A stretch of 15,827 bases of DNA from an uncultured Alphaproteobacteria bacterium (GTDB taxonomy: Bacteria; Pseudomonadota; Alphaproteobacteria; RF32; CAG-239): positions 1-15,827 of the forward strand of contig CALXWF010000025.1 in assembly GCA_944392285.1 (NCBI GenBank), read 5' to 3'. The notes under the pieces are model-generated. The model was not told where the DNA came from. It was given only the letters and a program-made list of their open reading frames with translations, and did no database searches. How positions within the stretch are numbered: the first letter of the stretch is position 1; each line of letters opens with the position of its first letter. Shown here piece by piece: positions 6,401 to 12,609 of this stretch. Position numbers and translations under genes: made by a program.

Positions 6401-8416
6401 ATACCTGTCAAGAGCTGAATTTTTGCCGACGCGCTGCTCCAAACGGAGAGCATAACCCTGTACGCGGTCATAGGTAATGGCAAACTGAGCCTGGACGGCC
6501 GCCTCTGAAACTTTTATCTTGCTGCCTTCGCTGAGCTTGGCCCAGGCCTGGACCGCGGCGCGCGCTTTGTCAGGGAAATTTTTATTGCCGGCGCCGTTAA
6601 CCTTATCCATAACGACCGTATTGTAGACGGCTACTTCCAACTCCTGAAGAACTTCTTGCTGTATAGTCGCAGAACTGAGCACGCCGCGATAAGGAAGCAG
6701 ATTTTTGGCCGCTTCCAATTTGGCGGCTTCAATCAGACTCTGACGCAGCTTATTTGCCGCCTCGGCAGAAAGCGGCTTACCTTTTTCATCGCGGAAATCA
6801 AGACTTTCTAAAACCTGACGGGCCTCGGCGAATATATCTTCCCGTCCGTCCTGCGGTTTTTCGGCAATATTAATCTTATCTATCTCTTCAAAAATTTCCT
6901 CAAAACCGCTGCCGATTTCAGCATTTTTTTCTTTTGTCAGATCAATAAGTTCATTTTCCAAATCATAGGCACGAACTTGTTCTGTGAGTTTTTCATGAGC
7001 TTTTGCGCCAACTTCCGACATCCGCACGAGGGCGCCCTCACCTGTGCCAGTCATGCCGTCCGCCCCAAATGTATTAATCATGGCTTTATAGGCTGCCGCA
7101 TCTTGAATGCGGAAACCGTCTTTGTTTGCGACAAAAGAGGCCAGACGTTCACGACCAACTTCCTTCACTTTTTTCAGCGCATCGGCATTGCCGGCTGACG
7201 CCGCTATCAGCCGGTGGACGGCTAACAGTTCTTCCTTACTTAAACCGTTTAATTTGTCTTCATTGACTAAGGCCAAGGCCTTATCAAGGGTAAGGCCATA
7301 ATCTTCCGGATTAACCTCAAGCGTCGGAATGGTACCCCAAATGTGTTCTTCACGATTACGTTGCGGGGTATGCGTATTTTCGGCATCTTCCCGGCCTAAA
7401 TCAAATTCGTTATCCTGCTCGCGGGTTTCTTCATTATCAGTATCTTCCTGACCTAAATCAAATTCGTTATCCTGCTCGCGGGTTTCTTCCGGCTGCGGAT
7501 TATTGCGGGCTTTTTCGGATTCTATGGCAATATCAAGCGCCAGCTCTTTTTCTTCTTCAGTATAATTTTCATCATTTAAGATATCATTGAGAGCCTGTTC
7601 ATCGCGCTCAGCCGCGCTTAATTCGTTTTTTTCTTCATTTCTATCGGCATTTTGATTCATGAAACCGCGATAAACGGCGGCGGCAGCCATCGGCGTCATA
7701 TTCTGATAATCTTCAGGTTTGATATTGACGGATTCCAGATAATCGAGAAAATTCTTGTCATTGATATCCGCTGTTTCTTCTCGCGCGGTAGTGTTTTCAG
7801 GCGTCGGATTAGAAACATCATCTAAGGTAGAATTTCCTCTGGTTTGTTCTTGAGTTTCGGAAGTATGAAAATTTTTGTATTGTTCAAATGCTTGCAATTG
7901 AACATCGTTTAACCTGACCGTTTGGTTAAAATGATGCACGGCAATATCTTCCGGTTTTATCTTGCCGCGATGTTCTGCAATATATTCATTGTTTTCAAGA
8001 ATGCTTTGGTGGTCTGTATTAAACAGATTTGATTGTTTTTGGGCATTGGCTGAGAAAAAGAGCAAAGATTCAAAATATTTATCTTGTAATATTTCTTTGT
8101 TGCCCTTGGCGGCTTCTTGAATGCGGCGTTCCACTTCTTTTTCAATGAGTTCTGCATTAGTAATGCTGCCAGGAATGCCCGTAACACCCGCAAGCTGCAT
8201 CATGAGTGTTTCACTACTGACATTTTTAAGAGCTTCAGCATATAAAGGAATATGTTTTTCATCAAAAACTTTTCTTTCTTCCTCGCTCATCATTCTGTCC
8301 GGATAAGCGTTGTCTAATTTGGCAAAATCTTGTTTTATCTTGGGATCAAGATCTCTCAACAAAAATAAAGATTGTCTGTTGATGACGTCTAACTCTTTAT
8401 CATTAATGTCGGCCAT
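3452..8416 (-). CDS. Unrecognised giant multidomain protein (1654 aa) with hydrophobic core and coiled coil
   Basis: I do not recognise the family. ATG 8416 has AGGAG about ten bases upstream and a good promoter. Residues 1-210 form a charged, mostly helical region. ADINDK occurs at 2-7 and again at 216-221. Two 19-residue tandem repeats (EETREQDNEFDLG...) lie at 310-347. A helical, Ala-rich region spans 350-690. Four hydrophobic, Gly/Ala-rich segments lie at about 692-730, 753-778, 805-822 and 848-872 and could insert in a membrane. Motifs like VxPExY recur near 230, 366 and 897. From about 1037 there are H/Q/N/E-rich linkers, then a predicted coiled coil at about 1170-1360 (NKLERIERLEAKVQE, LEQLENKVDRLEG). 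Another Q/N/E-rich stretch leads to a SHOCT-like segment (LKEGNMTQEEFNKI) and an RG-rich tail. There is no signal peptide. Codon use changes sharply at about 5,340 and 7,770. A host-directed effector, envelope scaffold or membrane-remodelling protein are all possible; none is shown. Confidence 0.85.
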   Translation of the reverse strand: MADINDKELDVINRQSLFLLRDLDPKIKQDFAKLDNAYPDRMMSEEERKVFDEKHIPLYAEALKNVSSETLMMQLAGVTGIPGSITNAELIEKEVERRIQEAAKGNKEILQDKYFESLLFFSANAQKQSNLFNTDHQSILENNEYIAEHRGKIKPEDIAVHHFNQTVRLNDVQLQAFEQYKNFHTSETQEQTRGNSTLDDVSNPTPENTTAREETADINDKNFLDYLESVNIKPEDYQNMTPMAAAAVYRGFMNQNADRNEEKNELSAAERDEQALNDILNDENYTEEEKELALDIAIESEKARNNPQPEETREQDNEFDLGQEDTDNEETREQDNEFDLGREDAENTHTPQRNREEHIWGTIPTLEVNPEDYGLTLDKALALVNEDKLNGLSKEELLAVHRLIAASAGNADALKKVKEVGRERLASFVANKDGFRIQDAAAYKAMINTFGADGMTGTGEGALVRMSEVGAKAHEKLTEQVRAYDLENELIDLTKEKNAEIGSGFEEIFEEIDKINIAEKPQDGREDIFAEARQVLESLDFRDEKGKPLSAEAANKLRQSLIEAAKLEAAKNLLPYRGVLSSATIQQEVLQELEVAVYNTVVMDKVNGAGNKNFPDKARAAVQAWAKLSEGSKIKVSEAAVQAQFAITYDRVQGYALRLEQRVGKNSALDRYAARIKAFDDRHKDNKNYNRAKTALKFIGSAVKGYGLYTVASMTAPVGMVALMGYNTVKAVKNIRKSYKASGEKNFWQYLKKNKVQVLAQSAGMLASAVGLGGAAADTVNTFGIQGGEILNQVMSNPAIQHIAQNRVVVGMTAGVAPKAANLISRLADVARGKATWKDVKNEFKDLTKTAAAIGAGFAINQGLGAIAADTGLTSILNGEQPEAENRDYNYDERLQKLGVSPEVYEHMTEAQKEQLIFSREIELGDQAVHQPLSEDQQRWDARNDKFLGAELKESIYDLVEKGEIKLPEGIESKEEFAYKYAMLRELAPVAQADAINNIETMLKGGELTPEQFQNIQTAMGYIADTGEYSGPGATTSHEQTTHHENGAHHQENNNENQQDREQNTSPEPKPNLDEQTIDNALGNLTPENAEALRNAVYQDCVAHGMSPEDAQIIAYKATQEFTSLHVQGKDFEAKELMHTLHKELTESDYNNKLQDFLHGDENDSNRVNRLQGQAQATNAAYHEAEAREAETRAALEAAEASGDRSAIIRAQESHGDALKDLAHLREDFIKDNVKLAEATYKNDIDTAKSDINRLEQLENKVDRLEGRIDNKEGRLHDINTPDADADKHEANRYERQTDRNLNKLERIERLEAKVQEAYREMAEINGTKITSETTVEDVLKANEAHRAQMQDQIAESESNLDRLKAGDYSKIPTLNEPQDTYNQSELHDVVNDTLVGEQQTSQNVLIENDKPEPEMTLQEQELPHPTNEAQENTEQNDVKQSQYEQTITENNTYEANNTSRDELAYQEDNQGQTYYGNGNFQINPDSNAQSMADDYSQTTGAASYSENPEPIVTPAAENSNAGTTPQPEEKIYNMTDSQGQKIGYNVSENGRVNIYGKNFSGHGELNQDIAENAAQQLKEGNMTQEEFNKINRHTYGTEAAQGGKLSQDALARLRNGEPLHQEETRPAAETKTNEQQPLQRGSTRGVRTGGGRD
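7385..7489 (-). repeat. Two-copy tandem direct repeat, 57-bp period, in frame
   Basis: The blocks at 7385-7432 and 7442-7489 are nearly identical, and their 3' 38 bases (7395-7432 and 7452-7489) are exactly so. The 57-bp period equals 19 codons. It encodes two copies of an acidic unit beginning EETREQDNEFDLG in the 1654-residue protein. The near-identity at silent positions suggests a recent duplication or slippage event that may vary in copy number between strains. Confidence 0.92.
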
Positions 8417-8451
8417 GATTCCTACTCCTCAGCTCTTCTTTCTTTTTTCTT

Positions 8452-8480
8452 ATCTTACACCCAAAAACCGAAATTTTCAA
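8452..8480 (-). promoter_or_regulatory. Sigma70-type promoter of the 1654-residue gene
   Basis: On the minus strand TTGAAA (8475-8480, five of six), a 17-bp spacer and TAAGAT (8452-8457, four of six) precede the gene by about 35 bases. The surrounding intergenic DNA is AT-rich. AGGAG at about 8426-8430 is the ribosome binding site of the same transcript. Confidence 0.6.
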
Positions 8481-8563
8481 CATATTTTGTCTAATTTTTG
8501 TAAATGTAATATGATTGTAACAACTATTGCGCATAATATATATGATTGTGGTTAATATTTGGT

Positions 8564-8600
8564 TATAAAAAAAGAGACGGTGCTTTATACCGTCTCTTTT
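8564..8600 (-). terminator. Rho-independent terminator of ileS
   Basis: A perfect 12-bp stem (8570-8581 with 8589-8600) carries the core GAGACGGT and a 7-base loop. Read on the minus strand it runs into seven or more T residues (A run from 8567 on plus). It lies about 20 bases after the ileS stop at 8621, between ileS and the next minus-strand gene, so the two are separate transcription units. Confidence 0.88.
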
Positions 8601-8620
8601 AGCTTTAATCCTGCTTTGTC

Positions 8621-11600
8621 TTAGGCAACTTTAGCATCAAAGCTCACTGACGCGCCGTCAATGTCGGCGGTGGTGCCGCCCGTGCAGCCGGTGTTGACTT
8701 TAATTGCCAAAACCTGCTCGGCTATATAGTCGCGGTTTTCTTGCAGAGCCTGCGCCAGCTCAGGATTATCTGTCTGATAGCTAAGCTCTATGCGGTCTGA
8801 AATGTTAAAGTCTTTGTCTTTGCGCAAAGTTTGAATCAGGCGGACAAAGTCACGCGCCATCCCCTCACGCTTTAAGCTGTCGGTTACGGTGGTGTCTAAG
8901 GTAACCAAAGCTCTGTTGCCGGAAAAGGCCTGACCGGCAACACCGGACTTCATAACCAATCTAACCTCAAACAAATCCGTGCTCAGGTTTTGACCGGCAA
9001 TGCTTAAGGTGCCGTCAGCATTCAGGCTCCAGTTGCCTTGTTTATATGCCGCCATAACGGCGCCCATCTCTTTGCCTAAGGCTTTGCCCAACAGAGGTGT
9101 GTATAAATAAACCGTGGTGTCGGCATATTTGCCCAAATCATTATCAACCAGCACCTGTTTAACGTTCAGCTCATCTTTGATGATTTCCTGATACTGCGGG
9201 CCGATAAAGTCAAGTTTGTCTCCGACAACCGTTAAGCTGTTTAAGGGCAAGCGGTTGCGCAGATTCTTTTCCTCACGGATAAATTTGCCGGCAGAGCAAA
9301 GCTCTTGTAAAAAGTCCATCTCTTGAACCAAAGATTCATCAAGTTTGATGTCTGATAAAAGCGGATAATCGGCCAGATGAACGGATTCTGCACCGGTCAA
9401 GTTTTTGTAGACATATTCTGTCACAAAAGGCATGAGCGGGGCAATGATTTTGGCCAGATTAACCAAAACCGTGTATAAGACGTCAAATGCTTGACGATCC
9501 CCCTCCCAGAAACGGTCACGCGAGCGGCGGATATACCAGTTGTTTAATATCTCCATAAAGGTTGCGGTTTCATTGGTCGCCATAGAAACATCATAAGTTT
9601 CAAGCCCTTGTTTGACAATTTGGCTTAAGCGTTTGAGCTTGGATAGAATATAATTATCTATGGCCTCTGTCGAAGAGCTTACCTCTTTGGCTTGATATCC
9701 CTCGGCATTGGCATATAGCGTGAAGAAGTAAAAAGCATTCCACAAGGGGATTTGTGCCACGCGCGCGGCTTTGACAATGCCTTCTTTGTCAACCGCAAGA
9801 TTGCCGCCTTTTAAGACCGGCGAAGACACCAGAAACCAACGCAGTGTGTCGGAACCGATATTATCCAAAACTTCGTTGGGGTCAGGATAGTTTTTCAGGC
9901 GTTTGGAGAGTTTCTGCCCGCCCTCGGCCATTAACAGACCGGTGCAGATACAGTTTTTAAAAGCCGGCTTGTTATGCAGCGCGGTTGAAAGAACCGTCAG
10001 AGTATAAAACCAGCCGCGGGTCTGATCCATCGCTTCAACAATGAAATCGGCCGGAAAATGGTTTTCAAACCACTGCTTATTCTCAAACGGATAATGAACC
10101 TGCGCATAAGGCATCGAGCCGGATTCAAACCAGCAGTCAAAAACGTCGCCGACACGACGCATCATGGTCCGGCCCGACGGATCATCGGGATTGGGATAAA
10201 CCACGTCATCAATATAGGGTTTATGTAAATCGGTCACTTCAATGCCGGTTTTCTCCTTAATTTCGGCGACCGAACCGAAAACATCAATCCGTGGGAATTT
10301 CGGGTTATCCGATTTCCAGACCGGAATCGGCGTTCCCCAGAAACGGTTGCGGGAAATCGACCAGTCGCGGGCGCCTTCCAGCCATTTGCCGAAACGGCCG
10401 TCTTTAATATGGCCGGGCACCCAATTGATTTGCTGATTGTTTTTAACCATATCGTCGCGAAAATCGGTCACTTTCACAAACCAGGAAGACATTGCCTTAT
10501 AAATCAGCGGGGTGTCGGTACGCCAGCAGAAAGGATACGAGTGGGTATACTGTTCTTTTTTAACCAGCAGCCCTTTTTCTTTCAACAGCTGCATAATCGG
10601 TTCATTGGTTTCAAAAACCTGCATTCCCTGATAATCCGGAACTTCGGCGGTAAATTTGCCGGCCTCGTCGACCGGACAGACAACCGGAAAATCTTCATTA
10701 TACGCGCGGCAGACTTCAAAGTCGTCCTGGCCGAAGCCGGGAGCGATATGGACGATACCGGTACCGTCTTCAATAGAAACAAACTCGCCGGCAATGACTT
10801 TGAAAGCCCCCTGCGTTTTGAGATGTTTGAAATACGGGAACATCGGTTCATAGCTCAGACCGACCAGTTCCGCTCCTTTTACCGTGGCCACCTGTTCGGC
10901 ATGCTCCAGCTGTTTTTTATATTTGCCGAGCAGATTTACCGCCAGAATATACTGTTCGCCGTCTTCCTGCATAACCGCATAATCAATATCCCGACCGACG
11001 GCCAGCATCAGATTTGACGGCAAAGTCCAGGGCGTGGTGGTCCAGACCAGCATATGGCGGCCGTCTTCAAGTTTGAACATAACGGTAATCGCATTATCGG
11101 TCTTGTCCTGATAGCCGAGGTTTACTTCCATATTCGACAACGGCGTTTCCGCTGCCCAGGAATAAGGTAAAACCCGGAAATCTTCATAAATAAGGCCTTT
11201 GTCATAAAGCTGCTTAAAGTTGCTGATGACGCTTTCCATAAAAGACAGATCCATGGTTTTGTAGTCATGGTTGAAATCTACCCAGCGGCCGATGCGTTTG
11301 AACATATCAACCCAGATACCGGAATATTTCAGAACATCCTGCCGACAGAAGTCATTAAATTTTTCAATACCGTATGCCTCAATCTGCTTACGACCGGAAA
11401 CACCGAGCTGTTTTTCGGCCGACATTTCGGCCGGCAAACCGTGACAGTCCCAACCGAGGCGACGTTCAACCTTTTTGCCGTTCATGGTCTGAAAACGGGC
11501 AATGACATCCTTGACATACGATACCATAATATGTCCGTAGTGCGGCGTACCGTTGGCGAACGGCGGGCCGTCATAAAAAACAAATTCGGCGGCACCGTCG

Positions 11601-11710
11601 CGGTTATGAACCGATTTTTCAAAGGTTTTGTTTTCGTCCCAAAACTTTAGGACTTCTTTTTCAAGTTCTACAAAGTCAGGTTTGGCTTTGACATCTGCAT
11701 AATATTTCAT
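8621..11710 (-). CDS. ileS: Isoleucyl-tRNA synthetase, type 2
   Basis: This enzyme charges tRNA-Ile with isoleucine and edits misactivated valine. It has 1029 residues from ATG 11710. The class I HIGH motif is HYGH at 57-60 after PPFANGTP, and the KMSKS equivalent is KLSKR at about 600-604, followed by KNYPDP. Between them lies the CP1 editing domain (LVWTTTPWTLPSN; GTGIVHIAPGFGQDDF). GWDCHGLPAE and WFESGSMPYAQVHYPF are also typical. The KxSKRxKNYPDP form and the long C-terminal region are those of type 2 IleRS, shared with eukaryotes, Rickettsia and others, which tends to be mupirocin-insensitive. The frame is open up to an ATG at 11800, but those 30 extra residues (containing CHSELVSES) come from a palindromic repeat, so the start is MKYYADVKAK, with AGGT about nine bases before it. 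Codon preference changes near 9,750-9,900. Confidence 0.96.
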   Translation of the reverse strand: MKYYADVKAKPDFVELEKEVLKFWDENKTFEKSVHNRDGAAEFVFYDGPPFANGTPHYGHIMVSYVKDVIARFQTMNGKKVERRLGWDCHGLPAEMSAEKQLGVSGRKQIEAYGIEKFNDFCRQDVLKYSGIWVDMFKRIGRWVDFNHDYKTMDLSFMESVISNFKQLYDKGLIYEDFRVLPYSWAAETPLSNMEVNLGYQDKTDNAITVMFKLEDGRHMLVWTTTPWTLPSNLMLAVGRDIDYAVMQEDGEQYILAVNLLGKYKKQLEHAEQVATVKGAELVGLSYEPMFPYFKHLKTQGAFKVIAGEFVSIEDGTGIVHIAPGFGQDDFEVCRAYNEDFPVVCPVDEAGKFTAEVPDYQGMQVFETNEPIMQLLKEKGLLVKKEQYTHSYPFCWRTDTPLIYKAMSSWFVKVTDFRDDMVKNNQQINWVPGHIKDGRFGKWLEGARDWSISRNRFWGTPIPVWKSDNPKFPRIDVFGSVAEIKEKTGIEVTDLHKPYIDDVVYPNPDDPSGRTMMRRVGDVFDCWFESGSMPYAQVHYPFENKQWFENHFPADFIVEAMDQTRGWFYTLTVLSTALHNKPAFKNCICTGLLMAEGGQKLSKRLKNYPDPNEVLDNIGSDTLRWFLVSSPVLKGGNLAVDKEGIVKAARVAQIPLWNAFYFFTLYANAEGYQAKEVSSSTEAIDNYILSKLKRLSQIVKQGLETYDVSMATNETATFMEILNNWYIRRSRDRFWEGDRQAFDVLYTVLVNLAKIIAPLMPFVTEYVYKNLTGAESVHLADYPLLSDIKLDESLVQEMDFLQELCSAGKFIREEKNLRNRLPLNSLTVVGDKLDFIGPQYQEIIKDELNVKQVLVDNDLGKYADTTVYLYTPLLGKALGKEMGAVMAAYKQGNWSLNADGTLSIAGQNLSTDLFEVRLVMKSGVAGQAFSGNRALVTLDTTVTDSLKREGMARDFVRLIQTLRKDKDFNISDRIELSYQTDNPELAQALQENRDYIAEQVLAIKVNTGCTGGTTADIDGASVSFDAKVA

Positions 11711-11750
11711 TTTCTTATACCTGTTATTTGGTTGGAATTCTGTTGTGGGG

Positions 11751-11775
11751 GATTCTGAAACAAGTTCAGAATGAC
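11751..11775. repeat. REP-like palindromic intergenic element upstream of ileS
   Basis: ATTCTGAA (11752-11759), ACAAG, then TTCAGAAT (11765-11772) is a perfect 8-bp inverted repeat, flanked by a G run on one side and GACA on the other. Read on the ileS strand it translates as CHSELVSES. That peptide string is a known artefact where similar 'TCATTCTGAACTTGTTTCAG' palindromic repeats are scattered between genes in some bacterial genomes. Only one copy is in this window, so its repetitive nature is inferred by resemblance. Confidence 0.5.
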
Positions 11776-11968
11776 ATTGTAAAAGGTGATTTATGTGCAA
11801 AAACTGTATCCCCTAAGGGATAATTATGAAAGGAAAAGCTATGTAAATATCTTGCAACATGAAAATTCTCTTAAGTTTCTAATTTCGGAAAATAATCTAA
11901 TACAGTAAATCAACGGAGTCAATTTAAAAATAAAAGCCTTCTTTTCTTCATATTTAGACAAAAAATTC

Positions 11969-11997
11969 TTGTTACCCTGCCGATTTTATGCTAGACT
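11969..11997 (+). promoter_or_regulatory. Putative promoter of the small-gene pair
   Basis: TTGTTA (11969-11974), a 17-bp spacer and TAGACT (11992-11997) each match consensus at four of six positions. They lie about 30 bases before ATG 12028, which has a strong AAGGAG ribosome binding site at 12016-12021. The 230-base stretch between ileS and this gene is otherwise AT-rich, with a small 6-bp hairpin at 11807-11822 and no larger ORF. Confidence 0.45.
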
Positions 11998-12027
11998 GCA
12001 TTTATAATTAATTTCAAGGAGAAATAA

Positions 12028-12291
12028 ATGCCGGCAAGAGACAATATCAAAAAAGCCGTCAAATTCGGCGTCAGAAGCGCAGCATCAATGCTGGCGTTCG
12101 GCGCCGTTATGACTAAACACGGACTGACAATTTCCGACACGCTGCTCGGCGGCATTGATAATATGGCCAATGCCATGTCGCCGTCAATTGTTAAAGGTAC
12201 CCCGCTTAAAGACCTGGCCTTTAAGGCAACCAAAGGCGGCCTGGATCAGCTTATAAAATTATCAAAATGGGTCAAGAACAAAGCAAAGTAA
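12028..12291 (+). CDS. Small basic protein of unknown function (87 aa)
   Basis: I do not recognise it. It has 87 residues and starts MPARDNIKKAVKFG, with AAGGAG seven bases before the ATG and a plausible promoter, so translation is likely. It is rich in Lys and Ala. A moderately hydrophobic Ala/Met stretch (about 18-28, SAASMLAFGAV) and a Gly/Leu segment (LLGGIDNMANAMS) are followed by a basic, amphipathic C-terminus (LDQLIKLSKWVKNKAK). The pattern fits a small membrane-associated or DNA/RNA-binding helical protein, but nothing decides between these. It is followed six bases later by a second small gene, so the two are probably co-transcribed and translationally coupled. Codon usage matches anmK and tyrS. 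Confidence 0.75.
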   Translation: MPARDNIKKAVKFGVRSAASMLAFGAVMTKHGLTISDTLLGGIDNMANAMSPSIVKGTPLKDLAFKATKGGLDQLIKLSKWVKNKAK

Positions 12292-12297
12292 AACCCT

Positions 12298-12609
12298 ATG
12301 GAACATGAAAAAAATTATGAGATTTTTACAACCCGCGAAGGAGTGGTGGTCTTTGCGCTTAAACCAAGGCCGAATGAGCCGAAGAATCCCCGCTTGATAT
12401 TTGACGGCCGGCGGCACGCCACTTTTTACCGCCGTCCCGATGAAGTCATTTTGCTTGATTTCCTGGCTCAGGATTGTCTTGAAGCTTTAAAAACGGCGGC
12501 GGAAGTTCTGGTTACAGAAGTCGATTACAAAGCCGAAAAAATTATCCGCGATTATAAAGTTCCTTTAAAAGTCGTTAAAACGAATCCGTTTACCGATGGT
12601 CTCCGCTAG
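12298..12609 (+). CDS. Small protein of unknown function (103 aa)
   Basis: I do not recognise it. The 103-residue product starts MEHEKNYEIFTTREGVVVF. The N-terminal half looks like a small beta-rich fold (EGVVVFALKP, PRLIFDGRRHATFYRR). The C-terminal half has a predicted helix (FLAQDCLEALKTAAEVLV) followed by a Lys-rich, charged segment. No signal peptide or membrane segment is visible. There is no good ribosome binding site before ATG 12298, which lies six bases after the upstream stop, so it is likely translated by coupling. Its last 20 bases overlap the end of anmK on the opposite strand, and no terminator is visible between the two, so the transcripts probably overlap. Confidence 0.72.
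   Translation: MEHEKNYEIFTTREGVVVFALKPRPNEPKNPRLIFDGRRHATFYRRPDEVILLDFLAQDCLEALKTAAEVLVTEVDYKAEKIIRDYKVPLKVVKTNPFTDGLR

Noticed and set aside
3452..8416. Phage tape-measure protein
   Set aside because: Length, hydrophobic core and coiled coil would fit, but no head, tail, lysis or integrase gene is nearby and the flanks are housekeeping genes.
10409..11650. Plus-strand ORFs of 202 and 127 codons opposite ileS
   Set aside because: They lie wholly antisense to an unmistakable synthetase gene and have no recognisable motifs.
11711..11800. N-terminal extension of ileS from ATG 11800
   Set aside because: The added residues derive from a palindromic repeat, and the family's N-terminus begins at MKYYADVKAK.
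11793..11840. Leader peptide (MCKNCIP) or attenuator upstream of the small-gene pair
   Set aside because: A seven-codon ORF and a 6-bp hairpin occur there, but there is no ribosome site, no run of regulatory codons and no alternative pairing that I could see.
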